Assembly: GCF_001618885.1 (NCBI RefSeq)
Contig: NZ_CP015114.1
Coordinates: forward strand, 1,612,001 to 1,676,000
DNA length: 64,000 nucleotides
Source: Staphylococcus condimenti
GTDB taxonomy: Bacteria; Bacillota; Bacilli; Staphylococcales; Staphylococcaceae
Direction of reading: 5' to 3'
Below are positions 43,434 through 53,074 of the stretch, in pieces. Both the position numbers and the translations under genes were made by a program. Each line of letters opens with the position of its first letter. The first letter of the stretch is position 1. The notes under the pieces are model-generated. The model saw nothing but the letters and a program-made list of their open reading frames with translations, was not told the origin of the DNA and made no database searches.

Positions 43434-45749
43434 GTGTTGAAACTAGCACAAATGAATGTGAACTTCGGTTCAATCCAAACGAATTTACCTGCTCAAATTC
43501 GTTTAGAAATTAGAAATGAGCAGATTATCAGTATTGAAGCATCACAATTGAAAAAAGAAGATGTTTATTTAGGAAAAACTAAAGCAGAAGATGGACTAGT
43601 TGCAATTATCGAAAATGATGAATTCCCATATTATGTGCATATCAAAAAAAATAAGATTTACTGTACACCTTATTTGAATGATAAGACGGACGGGAGTCTA
43701 AACCTGCAAGTAAAAATTTTCCATAGTCGTTTTAAAGTTGAGCCAACACAATATAGCTATAATGTGATAGATACTTATAGCGGAGAAATGGTTGAACTTG
43801 AACCCTCTGTATTTAAAAAGGGACGAAAACCTTTTATTGAAGATACAGCTAACCGTAATGGCGACCCAGCTATTTTCATTAAATTTAAATATACTGATTT
43901 TACAATGTTTTTAGAGTATACAAATTCTAAAAAAGACTTCGCATTTAAAACGAATGTTTTAGAAATACTTACCAATGAACAACTAAAATTTGATTTTAAG
44001 AGTGCTAACGAGTTGGTTGTTTCTAAAGGGGAGCATCGACAAGTTATTAGACTTAATGATTTAAATAGAATGAAAGATATCAAATTAGACGATGGCTTCT
44101 TTAAGTATATTCAGAAACCAATTTACTTAAAGTTAAATAATAAATTTTACATTATTAGTTATCACAACCAAAAGCTCAGTATCAAAACAGATAAAGAAAA
44201 AGATTTACTCTATAAACGCAGCGATATAGAATTTAAAAAATCCGGGCGTTATATTACCCTTTCAGGACAAATTGATTATAATGCGCCTGTCCAACCAGAT
44301 TATTTGATGACAAAAACGGGTGAAATTTTAGCGGAAATGAGATGGGACCATCAAAATCATTTTACTGCTAAAGTAAAAATTAAAGATCTACGTCAATTAA
44401 AAGAAATCCATAATACAATTTTCACTGCGATTAATGGTAAAAGATTCCACCCGCTTTTTCAAAGCGACAAAGCCAATGATCAACGCAAAGTATTGTTAAC
44501 TTTTAATACTAGAGGACATGCAATTGTGTTAAGACGTAATGCTGTGAATAATTTAAGTTTCGGCAATTTACCAAAACTCAAAATTTATAACCCTTGGCAT
44601 AAATTTAAAATTAATATAGCACAGAAATTTGCTACGATTTATAAATTTTTCAATAGAGGACGAAATTTGAATGTTTACTTTGAAAAAGAAGCATCTAAAG
44701 CAGTTGAGTCGGGGAAATATGTTTTTGAAGCTGCTGCGAGCAATAAAAAGTTCAAATCTAAAAATGTATTTATCTTAGATAAATCTTCTCCTCAATATAA
44801 AGATATGAAGAGAAAATGGGGAGACAAGGTGGTAGAACGTTTCAGCTTCCGTAATTATTTATATGTTTTTGCAGCAGATTATTTTATTTCTAGTGAACTC
44901 AGCAATCATGTCGTTAACACAAGAATCTTTGATGATAAATTAAATCGAAAAATAAAAATGACACCTCTCTATTTTTTACAGCACGGTGTAACTTTCTTAA
45001 AACCGCGTGATGATTCGAAAAATGTCGGGTTCCATAAAAGTAATATGACTAATAATATTGTGAAATCAGTCGTGAGTTCCGATGTAGAAGCAAGTATTTT
45101 CAATGATATGGGATATAATGATTTTGAATTAATGAAAACAGGTATGCCTAAGTTTGATAATGCACACTTAATTGAAGGAGCAGATAAAATAACCTATATG
45201 CCGACATGGCGTCCTTGGGAAGAAGCAGAAGTATTCAATGGTCATATAGAAGAGACGACTTATTATCAATCTATTATGGAAGTGATTGAAGCATTTGAAA
45301 AAGCAGGATTGATAAACCGTTTGCAAGTTGCAGCGCATAATAAATTCTCTCAATATGCTAAAAATCACTTTAATAAATATAATGATATTTTCGTAGAAGA
45401 TCCAACGGATACATTGAAAAATTCTGTTATCTATATCACTGATATTTCTTCTATTATTTTTGATGCGATTAATCACGGCGCTTTCCCAATTTTCTATTGG
45501 AAAGAGTTTGAAGATATTATTGCTAAACATGGAGGCACAACGCCAGCAAATCGTGAAAACGTACCAGGTGTTGTTGCAGATAATGAAAATGAATTAGTAG
45601 AAGCAGTAAAATCAGCAATCGACAACGATTTTAAACTGCCATCGCAAGTATTAGAAAACTATCGTCGTATTAACGAATTTCATGATAATCAAAACACACA
45701 ACGTGTGATTAACGAACTGATAAATGATGGTGTGCTACAAAGAAAATAG
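43434..45749 (+). CDS. Second TagF-like glycerophosphotransferase-family protein
   Basis: 771 residues (start GTG 43434 or TTG 43437; GGAG at about 43420 serves either). C-terminal half matches the same family more distantly: LQHGVTFLKPRD, GMPKFDN, YMPTWRPWEE, QVAAHNKF, and ITDISSIIFDAINHGAFPIFYWKEF in place of the usual TDYSS-type motif. The divergence from the neighbour suggests a different donor or acceptor, for example a second teichoic-type polymer or a capsule-like chain. The N-terminal region has tandem beta-strand-like repeats with no clear family. A terminator follows. Confidence 0.75.
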   Translation: MLKLAQMNVNFGSIQTNLPAQIRLEIRNEQIISIEASQLKKEDVYLGKTKAEDGLVAIIENDEFPYYVHIKKNKIYCTPYLNDKTDGSLNLQVKIFHSRFKVEPTQYSYNVIDTYSGEMVELEPSVFKKGRKPFIEDTANRNGDPAIFIKFKYTDFTMFLEYTNSKKDFAFKTNVLEILTNEQLKFDFKSANELVVSKGEHRQVIRLNDLNRMKDIKLDDGFFKYIQKPIYLKLNNKFYIISYHNQKLSIKTDKEKDLLYKRSDIEFKKSGRYITLSGQIDYNAPVQPDYLMTKTGEILAEMRWDHQNHFTAKVKIKDLRQLKEIHNTIFTAINGKRFHPLFQSDKANDQRKVLLTFNTRGHAIVLRRNAVNNLSFGNLPKLKIYNPWHKFKINIAQKFATIYKFFNRGRNLNVYFEKEASKAVESGKYVFEAAASNKKFKSKNVFILDKSSPQYKDMKRKWGDKVVERFSFRNYLYVFAADYFISSELSNHVVNTRIFDDKLNRKIKMTPLYFLQHGVTFLKPRDDSKNVGFHKSNMTNNIVKSVVSSDVEASIFNDMGYNDFELMKTGMPKFDNAHLIEGADKITYMPTWRPWEEAEVFNGHIEETTYYQSIMEVIEAFEKAGLINRLQVAAHNKFSQYAKNHFNKYNDIFVEDPTDTLKNSVIYITDISSIIFDAINHGAFPIFYWKEFEDIIAKHGGTTPANRENVPGVVADNENELVEAVKSAIDNDFKLPSQVLENYRRINEFHDNQNTQRVINELINDGVLQRK

Positions 45750-45760
45750 AACAATAACAT

Positions 45761-45798
45761 GACTGGAATGCTTTAATTAGGGCATTTCAGTCTTTTTT
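45761..45798 (+). terminator. Terminator after the second TagF-like gene
   Basis: GACTGGAATGC (45761-45771) pairs with GCATTTCAGTC (45782-45792), one wobble, then six T. Confidence 0.8.
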
Positions 45799-45862
45799 AT
45801 TTGTTTGAGCAGGGTAAATATATTTAACATGAAACTAAATAGAGACTATTGGAGGAGAAACG

Positions 45863-48118
45863 ATGAACAATATTAATATAAAAGACGCTTCGCAAAACAA
45901 CTTAAAGCACATTGATATCGATATACCCAAACATTTAATTACAGTGTTTACAGGGCAATCTGGTTCAGGTAAATCTTCTTTAGTATTTAATACTGTTGCG
46001 GCTGAATCCGAACGCCTTTTAAATGAAAGTTATTCTAGTTATATTCAGTTTCATTTAAATCAACAACCTAAACCAAAGGTAGGAGAGATTAAAAATTTAC
46101 CAGTTGCTATGACAATCAGTCAAAAGCGATTTAACGGGAATTCTCGTTCTACAGTAGGGACAGCTTCTGATATCTATGCTGCTGTCAGATTATTATGGTC
46201 AAGAATCGGAGAGCCTTTTGTTGGTTATTCAGATGTGTTTTCATTTAACAGCCCGAACGGCATGTGTGAAACATGTGAGGGGCTAGGCTATATTGAAGAT
46301 ATCAATTTAGACGAATTGCTGGATTGGGATAAATCTTTAAATGAAGGCGCAATTGATTTTCCTTCCTTCGGTCCTGATAAAGAACGAGGAAAAGCTTATC
46401 GAGATAGCGGCTTATTCGATAATGATAAAAAACTAAAAGATTATTCTAAAGAAGAATTGGATTTATTTTTGTATCAAGAACCGATGAAATTAAAAAATCC
46501 TCCAGAGGAATGGCGTAAATCAGCTAAATATGTAGGCCTGATACCAAGATTTAGCAGAATATTCTTAGGAGATAAAGAATTCAACAAAAAACGTTATGCT
46601 AAACATCTTAAACATGTGGTCACTAATAAGGTTTGTCCAACATGTCACGGACAACGGTTAAATCAAAAAGTATTGAGTTGTAAAATTAATGGTAAAAACA
46701 TCTCTGACTTCACGCAAATGACGATTAAGGAGAATTTAGAATTTCTGAATCAATTAGAAAATCCGACGGCTCAATATATTATTGGACCACTACGTGAGCA
46801 GTTAGAAGCGTTGGATTATATTGGTTTAAGCTATTTGACGCTAAACCGTGTGACGACAACACTTTCAGGTGGGGAAGCACAACGTCTAAAATTAATACGT
46901 CATTTGAATAGCCCATTGTCTGATTTAGTTTATATTATTGATGAGCCGAGTGTCGGCCTGCATCCTGAAGATATTTCAAAAATAGATGAGATTTTGCAGT
47001 CTTTAAAAGACAAAGGAAATACTGTGTTGATTGTAGAACATGATCCGGATGTGATTAAAGATGGAGACCATATTATCGATATGGGTCCTGGTTCGGGTAA
47101 AGACGGTGGCGAAATTACTTTTCAAGGGACATATCAAGAATTACTAGAGTCAGATACTTCTACTGGTAAAGCACTACGTCAAAAACATCATTTGAAAGAT
47201 AAAGTGCGTCAACCTGATGGTTTTTATCAAATCGGGCCAGTCACACAAAATAATTTAAAAGAAGTTTCTGCAGATATCCCTAAAGAAGTGTTAACCGTCA
47301 TTACAGGTGTAGCTGGTTCAGGTAAAAGTACATTGATCAAAGCAGGTTTTGAAGATGAAGATAATGTGATTATTATGGACCAAAAAGCGATACAAGGTTC
47401 AAGCCGTTCTAATTTGTTAACTTATTTAGATGTTTTCGACAGTGTCAGAAACTTTTTCCATAAGCAGACGGGATTAAGTAAAGCAATGTTTAGTTACAAC
47501 TCAAAAGGAGCTTGTCCGAATTGCGGAGGTAAAGGATACATTAAAACAGAGCTTGCTTTTATGGGGGACTTTTCTCAAACATGTGAAGTCTGTCACGGTA
47601 AACGTTACAGACCTGAGGTATTAGAAGCGACTGTAGATGGTTATTCAATTGCAGATGTGCTTGATTTAACGGTTGATGAAGGTATTGAATTCTTTGATGA
47701 GCAAAGTGATGTTAAGTCTAAATTAGAAGCATTAAGCAAAACTGGATTAACATATATGACACTTGGACAACCGTTATCTACGTTATCAGGAGGAGAAATG
47801 CAGCGTGTGAAATTAGCTCAGCATTTAGATGAACAAGTGCAAGATAGTGTGTTTATCTTTGACGAGCCTACAACAGGTTTGCATGAAGCGGATATTCCGG
47901 TGTTGATGAAGTGTTTTGATGATTTGATGAGTCGCAATAATACGGTCATTTTAATTGAACATAATTTATCTATTATGTGTGAAGCGGACTGGATTATAGA
48001 TGTTGGCCCAGGGCCTGGTCTGGATGGTGGTAAAGTCTTGTTTAGCGGAACTCCTAAAGACTTCATTAAGGAAGAAGATACATTGACTTCAAAACATTTA
48101 AAAAGATATACACAATAA
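45863..48118 (+). CDS. Short UvrA paralogue (UvrA2/drug-resistance type ABC ATPase)
   Basis: 751 residues, well short of housekeeping UvrA (about 940). Two ABC cassettes are present: Walker A GQSGSGKSS and GVAGSGKST, signature TLSGGEAQRLKLI and TLSGGEMQRVKL, and Walker B VYIIDEPSVGLHP and VFIFDEPTTGLH. Zinc-finger cysteines CETCEGLGY, CPTCHG, CPNCGG and CEVCHGKRY remain, but the UvrB-binding region seems reduced, as in the UvrA2 class linked to tolerance of DNA-binding drugs. It could still aid repair. GGAGGAG is a strong ribosome site. Convergent with lysE-like gene across a terminator. Confidence 0.82.
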   Translation: MNNINIKDASQNNLKHIDIDIPKHLITVFTGQSGSGKSSLVFNTVAAESERLLNESYSSYIQFHLNQQPKPKVGEIKNLPVAMTISQKRFNGNSRSTVGTASDIYAAVRLLWSRIGEPFVGYSDVFSFNSPNGMCETCEGLGYIEDINLDELLDWDKSLNEGAIDFPSFGPDKERGKAYRDSGLFDNDKKLKDYSKEELDLFLYQEPMKLKNPPEEWRKSAKYVGLIPRFSRIFLGDKEFNKKRYAKHLKHVVTNKVCPTCHGQRLNQKVLSCKINGKNISDFTQMTIKENLEFLNQLENPTAQYIIGPLREQLEALDYIGLSYLTLNRVTTTLSGGEAQRLKLIRHLNSPLSDLVYIIDEPSVGLHPEDISKIDEILQSLKDKGNTVLIVEHDPDVIKDGDHIIDMGPGSGKDGGEITFQGTYQELLESDTSTGKALRQKHHLKDKVRQPDGFYQIGPVTQNNLKEVSADIPKEVLTVITGVAGSGKSTLIKAGFEDEDNVIIMDQKAIQGSSRSNLLTYLDVFDSVRNFFHKQTGLSKAMFSYNSKGACPNCGGKGYIKTELAFMGDFSQTCEVCHGKRYRPEVLEATVDGYSIADVLDLTVDEGIEFFDEQSDVKSKLEALSKTGLTYMTLGQPLSTLSGGEMQRVKLAQHLDEQVQDSVFIFDEPTTGLHEADIPVLMKCFDDLMSRNNTVILIEHNLSIMCEADWIIDVGPGPGLDGGKVLFSGTPKDFIKEEDTLTSKHLKRYTQ

Positions 48119-48124
48119 AGTGAA

Positions 48125-48159
48125 GCGCTGAATGGATGAATTTCCCATTCAGCGTTTTT
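48125..48159. terminator. Bidirectional terminator between the UvrA-like and LysE-like genes
   Basis: CGCTGAATGG (48126-48135) pairs perfectly with CCATTCAGCG (48145-48154), followed by five T. Confidence 0.85.
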
Positions 48160-48162
48160 GTT

Positions 48163-48783
48163 TTACTGTTTGAAGTTTAAAATACTGACTGCTAAACCGA
48201 TAAGGATTACACCTACAATGTAATCGAAGACAGTTCTGAAAACAGGTTGATTAAATAATTTCTTAATATGAGTAAACATAAAACTGCATAGTGCAAACCA
48301 TAAGAAGACAATGCATATAAATAAAGAAGACAATGCGATTATTTTAAGTGAGCCTTCGTCTCTGTTTACAAATTGTGGAAGAATTGAGATATAAAAAAGA
48401 ATTGCTTTAGGGTTGAGAATAGTGCTCATAAAGCCTTGCCTATAGGATTTAAGCAAACTGATATTTCTAATTTGATAATCTTCAGCAGCAATCGGAGCAG
48501 GTTTCCGTGCATTTAAAATTGTTTTTAAGCCTAAATATGCAATGTACAAAGCACCTAAAAACTTAATAGTAGTAAATACGTAATAAGAACTTGTTAAAAT
48601 GAAAATCAAACCTAGTGCTGCAATCGAAGAATACACCACATGACCACTGGATATACCGAGTGCTGCCATGACACCATTCTTAGTACTTCCTTTCATTGTA
48701 TTGTTTGCCACAATGAAAAAGTCAGGACCAGGAATGATAATAATTAACAAAGATACAAGTAAATAACTGATGATGTTGTCCAA
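48163..48783 (-). CDS. LysE/RhtB family amino acid exporter
   Basis: 206-residue membrane protein with about six hydrophobic helices. The signature PGPDFFIVANNTMKGSTKNGVMAALGI is diagnostic of LysE/RhtB translocators, as is LNPKAILFYISILPQFV. Likely exports amino acids such as lysine, homoserine or threonine. TTG start (48783) with AAGGAG about 8-9 nt upstream. Monocistronic, divergent from the phosphatase gene. Confidence 0.88.
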   Translation of the reverse strand: MDNIISYLLVSLLIIIIPGPDFFIVANNTMKGSTKNGVMAALGISSGHVVYSSIAALGLIFILTSSYYVFTTIKFLGALYIAYLGLKTILNARKPAPIAAEDYQIRNISLLKSYRQGFMSTILNPKAILFYISILPQFVNRDEGSLKIIALSSLFICIVFLWFALCSFMFTHIKKLFNQPVFRTVFDYIVGVILIGLAVSILNFKQ

Positions 48784-49024
48784 AACCTGATACTCCTTTG
48801 CTCAATTGAAATACTAAATAATTTTAAATTTATTATTTGCAGGTAGATAATTAGTTCAGTTTAGCACTTTTAGTATTTTCTGTATATAGGTATAAGCGTT
48901 ATAAAAATGAATGAGGATTATATAGAAAATAGGGTAAAATAAAGCGGGGCAACATTATTCAATATTTAGTAAATAAAAATAACGGCTAATAGTGAAAATT
49001 TAAGGAAATGAAGGAGTACACAGC

Positions 49025-49606
49025 ATGACACAAACACTATATTTGATCCGACATGGACAGACACTATTTAACCAGAAGAAACAAATACAAGGTGCATCAG
49101 ATTCACCTTTAACAGAACTAGGGAAAGCACAAGCAGAAAAAGCAAAATGCTACTTGAACCAATTGAATTTGAATGATTATGAATTGTTTTCTTCTACACA
49201 AGAACGTGCCTCTGATACATTAGAAATCTTGTTTCCGAATGAACCGTATACCAGATTGAAAGGTATCAAAGAGTGGAATTACGGCATGTTTGAAGGAGAA
49301 TCAGAATTATTAAACCCGCCTCGTGAAAAAGGGGTGGCTTTATTTGGAAAGTTTTTTGCGAATTATGGCGGCGAAACAGCAGATGAAGTCCAAGAAAGAG
49401 CAGTTAATACACTTACTGACATAATGAAACAAACTCCTAAACAAAATGTGATTACTGTTAGTCACGGAGATGTATTAATGCTGTTTACGTTAAAATGGCT
49501 GCCGATTGAAGAAGTAGAAAAAATGTATTTCGGTAACTGCTGTATCTTAAAGTTTGAATATGAAGATAGTGAATTTAAATTTATGGAAATTATCAATCCG
49601 ATTTAA
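49025..49606 (+). CDS. Histidine phosphatase family protein
   Basis: 193-residue phosphoglycerate mutase-like phosphatase. Catalytic LIRHGQTLFN (His near residue 10), the conserved second Arg-Glu segment ERASDTLEIL, EWNYGMFEGE, and the second catalytic His in TVSHGDVLM. Substrate not assignable; the family includes GpmB-like and broad phosphatases. GAAGGAG lies about 8 nt upstream. Single gene between the lysE-like gene and the LPETG protein. Confidence 0.85.
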   Translation: MTQTLYLIRHGQTLFNQKKQIQGASDSPLTELGKAQAEKAKCYLNQLNLNDYELFSSTQERASDTLEILFPNEPYTRLKGIKEWNYGMFEGESELLNPPREKGVALFGKFFANYGGETADEVQERAVNTLTDIMKQTPKQNVITVSHGDVLMLFTLKWLPIEEVEKMYFGNCCILKFEYEDSEFKFMEIINPI

Positions 49607-49808
49607 ATTCCGACAATAAATGTACACTTTTTATTTCTGAAAGTTTACATTTATTAATTTCATGTAATAGAATTATTACTTTTTGTTGAAAGAGGTTAAC
49701 TAAACAGTTGACCGTGGTATATTTGTGTTGAAAATATTTTGTAGTGCACAAAAATGTATTGCACATTTATTCTTATTTTCAAATACAAATAAAGAGGATG
49801 GTATAAGA

Positions 49809-50429
49809 ATGAAAAAATTAGGTTTCTCAGCAGCAGCTATATTAACAGGTACATTATTATTTACAGGTGTAAACGCAGATGCAGCAAGTTATGATTCAGT
49901 AAATCAAGACAATGCAATAAGCATTGCACAAGAGGTTGCAGCTGAAAATGGATTCGGCCCTGAAACACAAGATTTCTTCCCAGCAAGAGATGAAGGTGAT
50001 TATTATATAATCGGAACTGGTAATAAGTCAGGTTCTGGTTCAGGTGCATATCGTGTTTATAAAGATGGTAAGGTAACTTATAGAAGCGGAGGAGTAGAAT
50101 CTAATCCTTATGTAGATGTAGGCAACTATCAATTTGCTGAAAACAATGCTCCTGCTGATAATACTTCAACAACTGCTCAAGCTGATCAAGCTCCAGCAGC
50201 TCAACAGTCACCACAAGCTGAACAAAATGGACAAACACAACAAGCTCAACAAATTAATGCAGCAGGGTATCCTGCAACTGATTTACATGATGATGTAAAA
50301 AATGAAGCGCAAGTATTACCAGAAACTGGTGAATCATCTAATGGCTTGATTGCTGGTTTAGTAGGTAGCATTTTTGCTGTAGCTGGATTAGTAGTTCTAA
50401 GATTTAAAAAATCAATTTTCAACAAATAA
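49809..50429 (+). CDS. Small LPETG-anchored surface protein
   Basis: 206 residues from ATG 49809; the frame is open upstream but AGAGG fits this start. A signal peptide (MKKLGFSAAAILTGTLLFTGV, cleavage near ADA-A) leads to a short folded region (about 30-110: AISIAQEVAAENGFG, DYYIIGTGNKSGSGSGAYRVYKDG). A Gln/Ala/Pro-rich wall-spanning stretch with APAAQQSPQAEQ-type repeats follows, then LPETG, a hydrophobic helix and LRFKKSIFNK. A sortase A substrate; ligand unknown. The signal lacks YSIRK, unlike the other secreted proteins here. Not recognised as a named Sas protein. Confidence 0.78.
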   Translation: MKKLGFSAAAILTGTLLFTGVNADAASYDSVNQDNAISIAQEVAAENGFGPETQDFFPARDEGDYYIIGTGNKSGSGSGAYRVYKDGKVTYRSGGVESNPYVDVGNYQFAENNAPADNTSTTAQADQAPAAQQSPQAEQNGQTQQAQQINAAGYPATDLHDDVKNEAQVLPETGESSNGLIAGLVGSIFAVAGLVVLRFKKSIFNK

Positions 50430-50454
50430 TTATTTTGAATATGAAACATAAAAT

Positions 50455-50493
50455 AAGGCTAGACAACTCCTCTATGGAATTGCCTAGCCTTTT
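50455..50493. terminator. Bidirectional terminator after the LPETG gene
   Basis: AAGGCTAG (50455-50462) pairs with CTAGCCTT (50484-50491), further pairing inside, T run on both sides. Confidence 0.8.
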
Positions 50494-50530
50494 ACAATAT
50501 GGTTTTGCTATTCATCTATATTTTTATCTA

Positions 50531-50770
50531 TTATTCAGGTTTTAAATCTAAAGTACCCATTTCTTCGCGTAGGTTGTAAATTTTATCTGGTGTTACGTCT
50601 TCACCAAGTGGATCTACAACTTTCAATGTTGAGAATGTGCTTACAACTTGTCCGCGAATCATTTTAAGGTATTCTTGTCTCAATTCATGTTGTTCTTGTT
50701 TTTCAGATGTGCTAAGTACCATTTCTTTTTCTTTATTTGCAAGTTCATTAATTCTATCTAATAATTTCAT
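50531..50770 (-). CDS. DUF896 family (YnzC-like) protein
   Basis: 79 residues. The family core LLDRINELANKEKEMVLSTSEKQEQHELRQEYLKMIRGQV is evident (spread over residues 3-42), typical of DUF896/YnzC, a small helical protein of Firmicutes whose role is uncertain. Overlaps the luciferase-like gene upstream by 17 nt, so translation is probably coupled. Confidence 0.85.
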   Translation of the reverse strand: MKLLDRINELANKEKEMVLSTSEKQEQHELRQEYLKMIRGQVVSTFSTLKVVDPLGEDVTPDKIYNLREEMGTLDLKPE

Positions 50771-51728
50771 AATCAGTTTGTTCCTCCTTAGTAATGTTTG
50801 GTGGGAAATGTGGAATCACATAATCGCCCAATTCTTTCATTAAATCTTGGTACGTTCTTTCGTGCGTTAATAAGTGCAACATAATATGATTTGTACCAAT
50901 ACGTTCATAAGATTTTAATACATTAATTAATGTGTTTCTGCCTAGTCTATAGCCGCCCTTAACGGGTTTAATTCTTTCATTCGGATCTTTTGATAAGTCA
51001 ATAACAAGCGGATGCATAAAAGGTTTGAATTCATCGTTGTCGTGCCACTCTTGTAAAAGCGCTTTTTGTTGTTGGAAACCTTGTGGATAAAACATCCAGC
51101 CATCCATATTTTCTTTAATCCATTTCATGTCTTGTTTAGCATATCCTGTCGCAAAAAGCGGGATATGATTGTTTTTTGGTAATACTTGCAGACCAGAATC
51201 CTCATATAACTCAAAAAGAGAGTTAGAAATTTGAGGGGAATGATCTTGCCATAGTGCTTTCAATGAATCAACGGTTTCTCTGAATCTTAAAGATAATGAT
51301 TCAGGTTCGACTTTGAATGCTGGAAACTCAAATTTACGGTCTCCAGTCGCAAGCCCCATTAATAATCGCTCTCCTGATATCAAGTCTAGAGTCGCAGCTG
51401 CTTTAGCTGTGTGAATTGGATGACGTAATGTCGCAACAATACTAGATGTTCCGAGAGCAATTTTACTAGTCTGAGCACTGAGGTAAGTTAAAAATACAAA
51501 CGGATCGTAGTTTGTCGTTACATTACCTAAATGTGGGCTATAAAGCGGGTTGTCCCTTACAAATAGGCTCGTAAATCCAAGTTCTTCAGCATACTGCGCC
51601 AGTTGAGCTTGTTGTTCAAACGACAATGCGATATTTTCAGAGTTATCAAAAGGAATGATTAAACCTAAAGTTAAATGGTCCTTTTGAAAAGTCCGTTTGA
51701 AACCATTGTGTTGATTGATTGTTGTCAC
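50754..51728 (-). CDS. LLM class flavin-dependent oxidoreductase
   Basis: 324 residues with the bacterial luciferase/F420-type TIM barrel: LTLGLIIPFDNSE at the start, LGTSSIVATLRHPIHTAKAAATLDLISGERLLMGLATGDR in the middle (common to this class), then KQDMKWIKENMDGWMFYP and a C-terminal helix ending in a short domain. Likely uses FMN; substrate unknown. GTG start with AGGAGGG 7 nt upstream. Precedes the DUF896 gene on the minus strand, forming a two-gene unit. Confidence 0.83.
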   Translation of the reverse strand: MTTINQHNGFKRTFQKDHLTLGLIIPFDNSENIALSFEQQAQLAQYAEELGFTSLFVRDNPLYSPHLGNVTTNYDPFVFLTYLSAQTSKIALGTSSIVATLRHPIHTAKAAATLDLISGERLLMGLATGDRKFEFPAFKVEPESLSLRFRETVDSLKALWQDHSPQISNSLFELYEDSGLQVLPKNNHIPLFATGYAKQDMKWIKENMDGWMFYPQGFQQQKALLQEWHDNDEFKPFMHPLVIDLSKDPNERIKPVKGGYRLGRNTLINVLKSYERIGTNHIMLHLLTHERTYQDLMKELGDYVIPHFPPNITKEEQTDYEIIR

Positions 51729-52025
51729 GTCTATCCCTCCTAACTTGAATGATTAGACAATTTTGATTGCATTAATCAAGTTGTCTACAAGTATTCTATA
51801 ATGTTTATGCAACTAACGCAACCCTTGTGCTCACGCGGTTTATAGATTTAGTCAAAAAAGGTCAAAAACGTTGATATGACGCGGTTTTAAATAAAAAAAT
51901 AAATATGAATGAAACAATTTTTTCACTCTTTACTATTAAAAAATAAGTATTATACCTCAATTGTTCACTGAAATAATTTTAGAAAAAATAACCAATCTTA
52001 AGCAGATAATTTTCCTTAAACTAAG

Positions 52026-52050
52026 GTTTAAGTGTTAGAGTTACGTGTAT
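52026..52050 (+). promoter_or_regulatory. Sigma-B-like promoter of the PfpI/HSP31-like gene
   Basis: GTTTAA (52026-52031) and GTGTAT (52045-52050), 13 nt apart, fit the sigma-B consensus GTTTAA...GGGTAT with one mismatch, about 26 nt before the start codon. The rest of 51729-52025 holds no gene. Confidence 0.5.
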
Positions 52051-52075
52051 AAATAACTGGAGAGGTGAAGCTGAA

Positions 52076-52759
52076 ATGAAAAAAATTCTAGTAGCAGTCA
52101 CAAATGTATCGAAGTATCCAGATTTAGAACGTCCAACAGGTGCATGGTTAGGAGAAGTCGTACACTTTGCTGATGAATTCTATAAAGCAGGTTATGAAAT
52201 CGATTATGTGAGTCCAGAAGGCGGCTTTGTACCGATTGACCCTGCAAGTTTACAAGAAGACTTTATGACTGATGTAGATTGGAAATATTATACAGATCAT
52301 AAATTCATGACAAAATTAAATCACTCATATAAACCTGAAGAATTGAATGCAGATGATTATGAAGTTATTTATTACGCAGGCGGTCACGGTGTAATGTGGG
52401 ACTTCGCGAAAGATAAAGGTTTAATTGACTTAGCAGAAAAAATCTATTCTGATAATGGTTACGTAACAGCCGTATGCCATGGACCAGCAGGCTTGTTGAA
52501 CATTAAAAATGATGGACAAAACTTAATTAAAGATAAAAAAGTTGCTGGTTTCTCTAACAGTGAAGAATCACAAATGGGTGTTGGGGATAACTTACCGTAT
52601 CTTTTAGAAGATGCTTTAAAAGATAAAGGCGGAGAATATGAAAAAGGTGACGACTGGACATCATTCGTAGTCGCAGATGGCCGTTTGATTACAGGGCAAA
52701 ATCCACAATCTGCCCAAGAAGTCGCTTTAGATACGTTGAAAGCATTAGGCCACAAATAA
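52076..52759 (+). CDS. DJ-1/PfpI family protein (HSP31-like)
   Basis: 227-residue class I glutamine amidotransferase-like protein. Catalytic elbow AVCHGPAGLLN contains the nucleophilic Cys and neighbouring His; YAGGHGVMWDF is the conserved Gly-rich loop, and EGGFVPIDPAS is characteristic of the HSP31/HchA-type subgroup. Family members act as deglycases, glyoxalases or chaperones; the precise activity here is inference. Strong GGAGAGG site 11 nt before the ATG. A sigma-B-like promoter agrees with a stress role. Confidence 0.85.
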   Translation: MKKILVAVTNVSKYPDLERPTGAWLGEVVHFADEFYKAGYEIDYVSPEGGFVPIDPASLQEDFMTDVDWKYYTDHKFMTKLNHSYKPEELNADDYEVIYYAGGHGVMWDFAKDKGLIDLAEKIYSDNGYVTAVCHGPAGLLNIKNDGQNLIKDKKVAGFSNSEESQMGVGDNLPYLLEDALKDKGGEYEKGDDWTSFVVADGRLITGQNPQSAQEVALDTLKALGHK

Positions 52760-52777
52760 ATTGTTTTAATCCAATGG

Positions 52778-52818
52778 TTGGAGCTGATCTCAAAGTGAGA
52801 TTTGGCTTCAATCTTTTT
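52778..52818 (+). terminator. Terminator after the HSP31-like gene
   Basis: A stem of about 15 bp with wobbles (TTGGAGCTGATCTCA with TGAGATTTGGCTTCAA), then a T run. The rest of the gap 52819-53074 is AT-rich with no gene seen. Confidence 0.75.
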
Positions 52819-53074
52819 TATATTTACTTTTGCAGGTATGATGCTTTTAAAAAATAGAGTATGCCGCATATAAAGAAGATACTTAACGACACTGAATTTC
52901 AGAGCAGGGTGTACAGGCGAACACTATATATATTCCGGTTATATACATATTTAATATTATTAACAAACAACTTAAGTTCATTTAATTTAGTTTTAATACA
53001 CGTTAATTAGAATAAGAATATCTTATGTTGAATGAGGTATAACTTAAGAAATCACAAAAATGAGGTGTATTAAT

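Noticed and set aside
48908..48943. 11-codon frame before the phosphatase gene
   Set aside because: No ribosome site and too short to support without data.
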